This document shows, one piece after another, positions 6,744-8,399 of a DNA stretch of 8,399 nt. The notes under the pieces were generated by a model. The model worked only from the letters and a program-made list of their open reading frames with translations. It was not told the DNA's origin and did not search any database. The stretch is taken from positions 1 through 8,399 of the forward strand of contig JAYTQU010000302.1 of NCBI GenBank assembly GCA_043746555.1, in the 5' to 3' direction. The position numbers and the translations under genes were made by a program. Position 1 is the first letter of the stretch. The number at the start of each line of letters is the position of its first letter. The DNA is from CAZQYC01 sp043746555. GTDB taxonomy: Bacteria; Pseudomonadota; Gammaproteobacteria; Steroidobacterales; Steroidobacteraceae.

Positions 6744-6773
6744 AGCATAATCGCGTTCGGCAAAGTTTCGCAA
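6744..6773 (-). promoter_or_regulatory. Possible promoter for the GFA-like gene
   Basis: On the minus strand, TTGCGA (6773-6768) and TATGCT (6749-6744) each match the sigma70 consensus at four of six positions, with an 18-bp spacer. The -10 lies about 33 bp before ATG 6711, within the 174-bp divergent spacer shared with the dehydrogenase gene. The match is weak. Confidence 0.25.
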
Positions 6774-6823
6774 AGAGCCGGCGATTACCCGTGCAGCCAA
6801 ATAGTTCGGAGCTTATCGACAGT

Positions 6824-6877
6824 TATACTCGCGTGGCTTTGCAATCTGCGCCCCGTTTGTATTCGATCTAAATAAGG
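6824..6877 (+). promoter_or_regulatory. -10 box and Shine-Dalgarno sequence of the quinoprotein gene
   Basis: TATACT (6824-6829) matches five of six -10 positions, but no good -35 is found at 16-18 bp, so it may need an activator. AAGG (6874-6877) lies 8 bp before ATG 6886 and supports that start. Confidence 0.4.
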
Positions 6878-6885
6878 CAGTGCCC

Positions 6886-8399
6886 ATGACCAATTGTACG
6901 ACTGATCGACGCATTCATACCATCGCCAATCAAATCGCAGCCGTCCTAATGCTGTGGTCGGTCGGCGTCATCGCTGCGTTTGCACAAACGCCTACCGTGT
7001 TAGAGCGCGCGCAAGCCGCAATGAATACTCCACCTCCAGGCAAAGCGATCTACGACAAAGCCTGCGCCAGTTGTCACAATAATCCGGAAGCAACGCGGGC
7101 GCCGGCACTCGACACGCTGAAACAAATGCGCACACAGGCGATCTACTTTGCGTTGACGCAAGGCAAGATGCAGACTCAAGCGGCGAGTTTGTCCGACCAA
7201 GAAAAATCCACATTGATCGAGTATCTCGTCGGACGCCAAGTCGTCAGCGACGACTGGACCGCCGCGATGATGTGCTCGGGCACTCGCAGCAAGGTCGATT
7301 TGAAATCCGGCGCGACCGTCGCAACCTTTGGCTTCGATAATAAGAATCATCGTTATCTCACGCGCGCGCAGGCCGGACTCGCCACCGCCGACTTCGCAAA
7401 TCTAGAGCTTGCTTGGGCGATCGGTTTTCCCGGCGCAACGACGATGCGTTCGCAACCGGCGGTGGTCGGCTCGACGCTATTTTTACCGGTGGTAGACGCC
7501 TACAAATTGTTCGCCATCGACATTTCCGCCAAGCCATGTTTGAAGTGGGTTTATAAAAACGATATTCCACTGCGCACCAGTACCGCCTACGGCGAGTTGC
7601 CTGGAAGCAAACGCAAGGTTCTCTTATTCGGCGATCTGGGTTCGAACATTCACATGATCGATGCGCAATCCGGCAAAGAGATTTGGAAACAACACGTCGG
7701 TCTATACGATCTCTCGATCACCACGGGTACTCCGGTGTTATACAAAGATCGCGTGTATGCGCCGGTTTCGCAATACGAGATTACAGTCGGCGGCGATAAC
7801 AAACATGAGTGTTGCAAAACGCATGGCGCGGTGGTTGCGCTGGACGCCACTACGGGAAAAACAATCTGGACCATGCACACGATGGAAGAAGCCAAGCCGT
7901 TGCGCGATCGTGGCGACGGACAAATGTATTGGGGTCCGTCCGGCGCGCCAATTTGGAATTCGCCGTCGATCGACGAAAAGCGCGGCCAACTTTATGTGGG
8001 CACCGGCGAAGCAACCTCCGAGCCCGCGCACAAAAATACCGATTCGATTCTCGCTGTCGCACTCAAAGACGGTGCGATTCGCTGGGGCTATCAAGCAACC
8101 GAGGATGATATTTTCCTAAGCGGGTGTCGTCCCGGCAGTAAAGGACTTAATTGCCCGCATGCGAAATCCGTTTATCGCGATGTGGACTTCGGCGCGTCGA
8201 TTATTCTCGCGCGACGCGCCGATGGAAAAGACCTCGTAATCGGCGGACAAAAAGCCGGCACGTTGTGGGCGCTCGATCCGGACTCCGGCAAGCTCGTATG
8301 GAAACAGGAGTTCGGCGAAGGCTCGCCGCTCGGCGGTATTCACTGGGGCATCGCGTTTGACGGCGAACGTGTTTACGCACCGATCAATCGTCCCTATGG
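6886..8399 (+). CDS. Polyvinyl-alcohol-dehydrogenase-like PQQ/cytochrome c protein (3' truncated)
   Basis: The reading frame from ATG 6886 runs off the window after 504 codons; relatives are about 640 aa, so roughly 140 residues are missing. A signal peptide (about 1-33, cleavage near AFA|QTP) exports it to the periplasm. A cytochrome c domain has the heme site CASCH (60-64) and a likely axial Met95 (GKMQ). A PQQ-type beta-propeller follows from about 150, with blade motifs MIDAQSGKEIW (257-267), VALDATTGKTIW (317-328) and LWALDPDSGKLVW (460-472). WGPSGAPIWNSPSID (349-363), VGTGEATS, DFGASIILARR (434-444), GGQKAGTLWALD and LGGIHWG (482-488) fit polyvinylalcohol dehydrogenase (cytochrome), EC 1.1.2.6. 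The Cys309-Cys310 pair also fits. It would oxidise secondary alcohol groups and pass electrons through PQQ to heme c. The natural substrate may be another alcohol: no oxidised-PVA hydrolase gene is visible here, and nothing past the window is known. Confidence 0.88.
   Translation, partial: MTNCTTDRRIHTIANQIAAVLMLWSVGVIAAFAQTPTVLERAQAAMNTPPPGKAIYDKACASCHNNPEATRAPALDTLKQMRTQAIYFALTQGKMQTQAASLSDQEKSTLIEYLVGRQVVSDDWTAAMMCSGTRSKVDLKSGATVATFGFDNKNHRYLTRAQAGLATADFANLELAWAIGFPGATTMRSQPAVVGSTLFLPVVDAYKLFAIDISAKPCLKWVYKNDIPLRTSTAYGELPGSKRKVLLFGDLGSNIHMIDAQSGKEIWKQHVGLYDLSITTGTPVLYKDRVYAPVSQYEITVGGDNKHECCKTHGAVVALDATTGKTIWTMHTMEEAKPLRDRGDGQMYWGPSGAPIWNSPSIDEKRGQLYVGTGEATSEPAHKNTDSILAVALKDGAIRWGYQATEDDIFLSGCRPGSKGLNCPHAKSVYRDVDFGASIILARRADGKDLVIGGQKAGTLWALDPDSGKLVWKQEFGEGSPLGGIHWGIAFDGERVYAPINRPY

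Overview
The window looks like chromosome from a Gram-negative, moderately GC-rich bacterium. The evidence is a periplasmic PQQ/cytochrome c dehydrogenase with a Sec signal, an exported FecR-type protein, and a membrane-anchored PAS-GGDEF-EAL c-di-GMP protein. A gammaproteobacterium of the Nevskiales/Steroidobacteraceae sort is my best guess, from protein resemblance only. I see no phage, transposase, tRNA, rRNA or CRISPR array.

Layout from left to right. (1) A perfect 13-bp inverted repeat (1-54) is followed by a PurM/AIR-synthase-like gene (170-1279, +). (2) Convergent with it is a composite diguanylate cyclase/phosphodiesterase gene (about 1333-3633, -), preceded by a possible 49-codon leader ORF (3638-3787, -). 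(3) About 420 bp without a convincing gene (3788-4205) carry several GACCAT-type repeats and a sigma70-like promoter. (4) A secreted FecR + DUF6600-like protein with a long Arg/Gln/Asn-rich tail follows (4206-6206, +). (5) Convergent with it is a broken GFA/CENP-V-type zinc protein gene (6248-6711, -). Its two halves lie in different frames, split by about 50 bp of extra sequence, and a zinc-ligand cysteine has become Gly. (6) Divergent from that is a polyvinyl-alcohol-dehydrogenase-like quinohemoprotein (6886 to the window end, +, 3' truncated).

The genes do not form one operon: every neighbouring pair of main genes is convergent or divergent, and the only possible co-transcribed pair is the leader ORF with the GGDEF-EAL gene. 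Functions are mixed: purine-like metabolism, second-messenger signalling, envelope and periplasmic oxidation. I do not see a complete new multi-gene system. The points most worth a second look are the disrupted GFA gene, the PurM paralogue with a rewritten nucleotide-binding motif, the leader ORF, and the tryptophan-rich FecR fusion.
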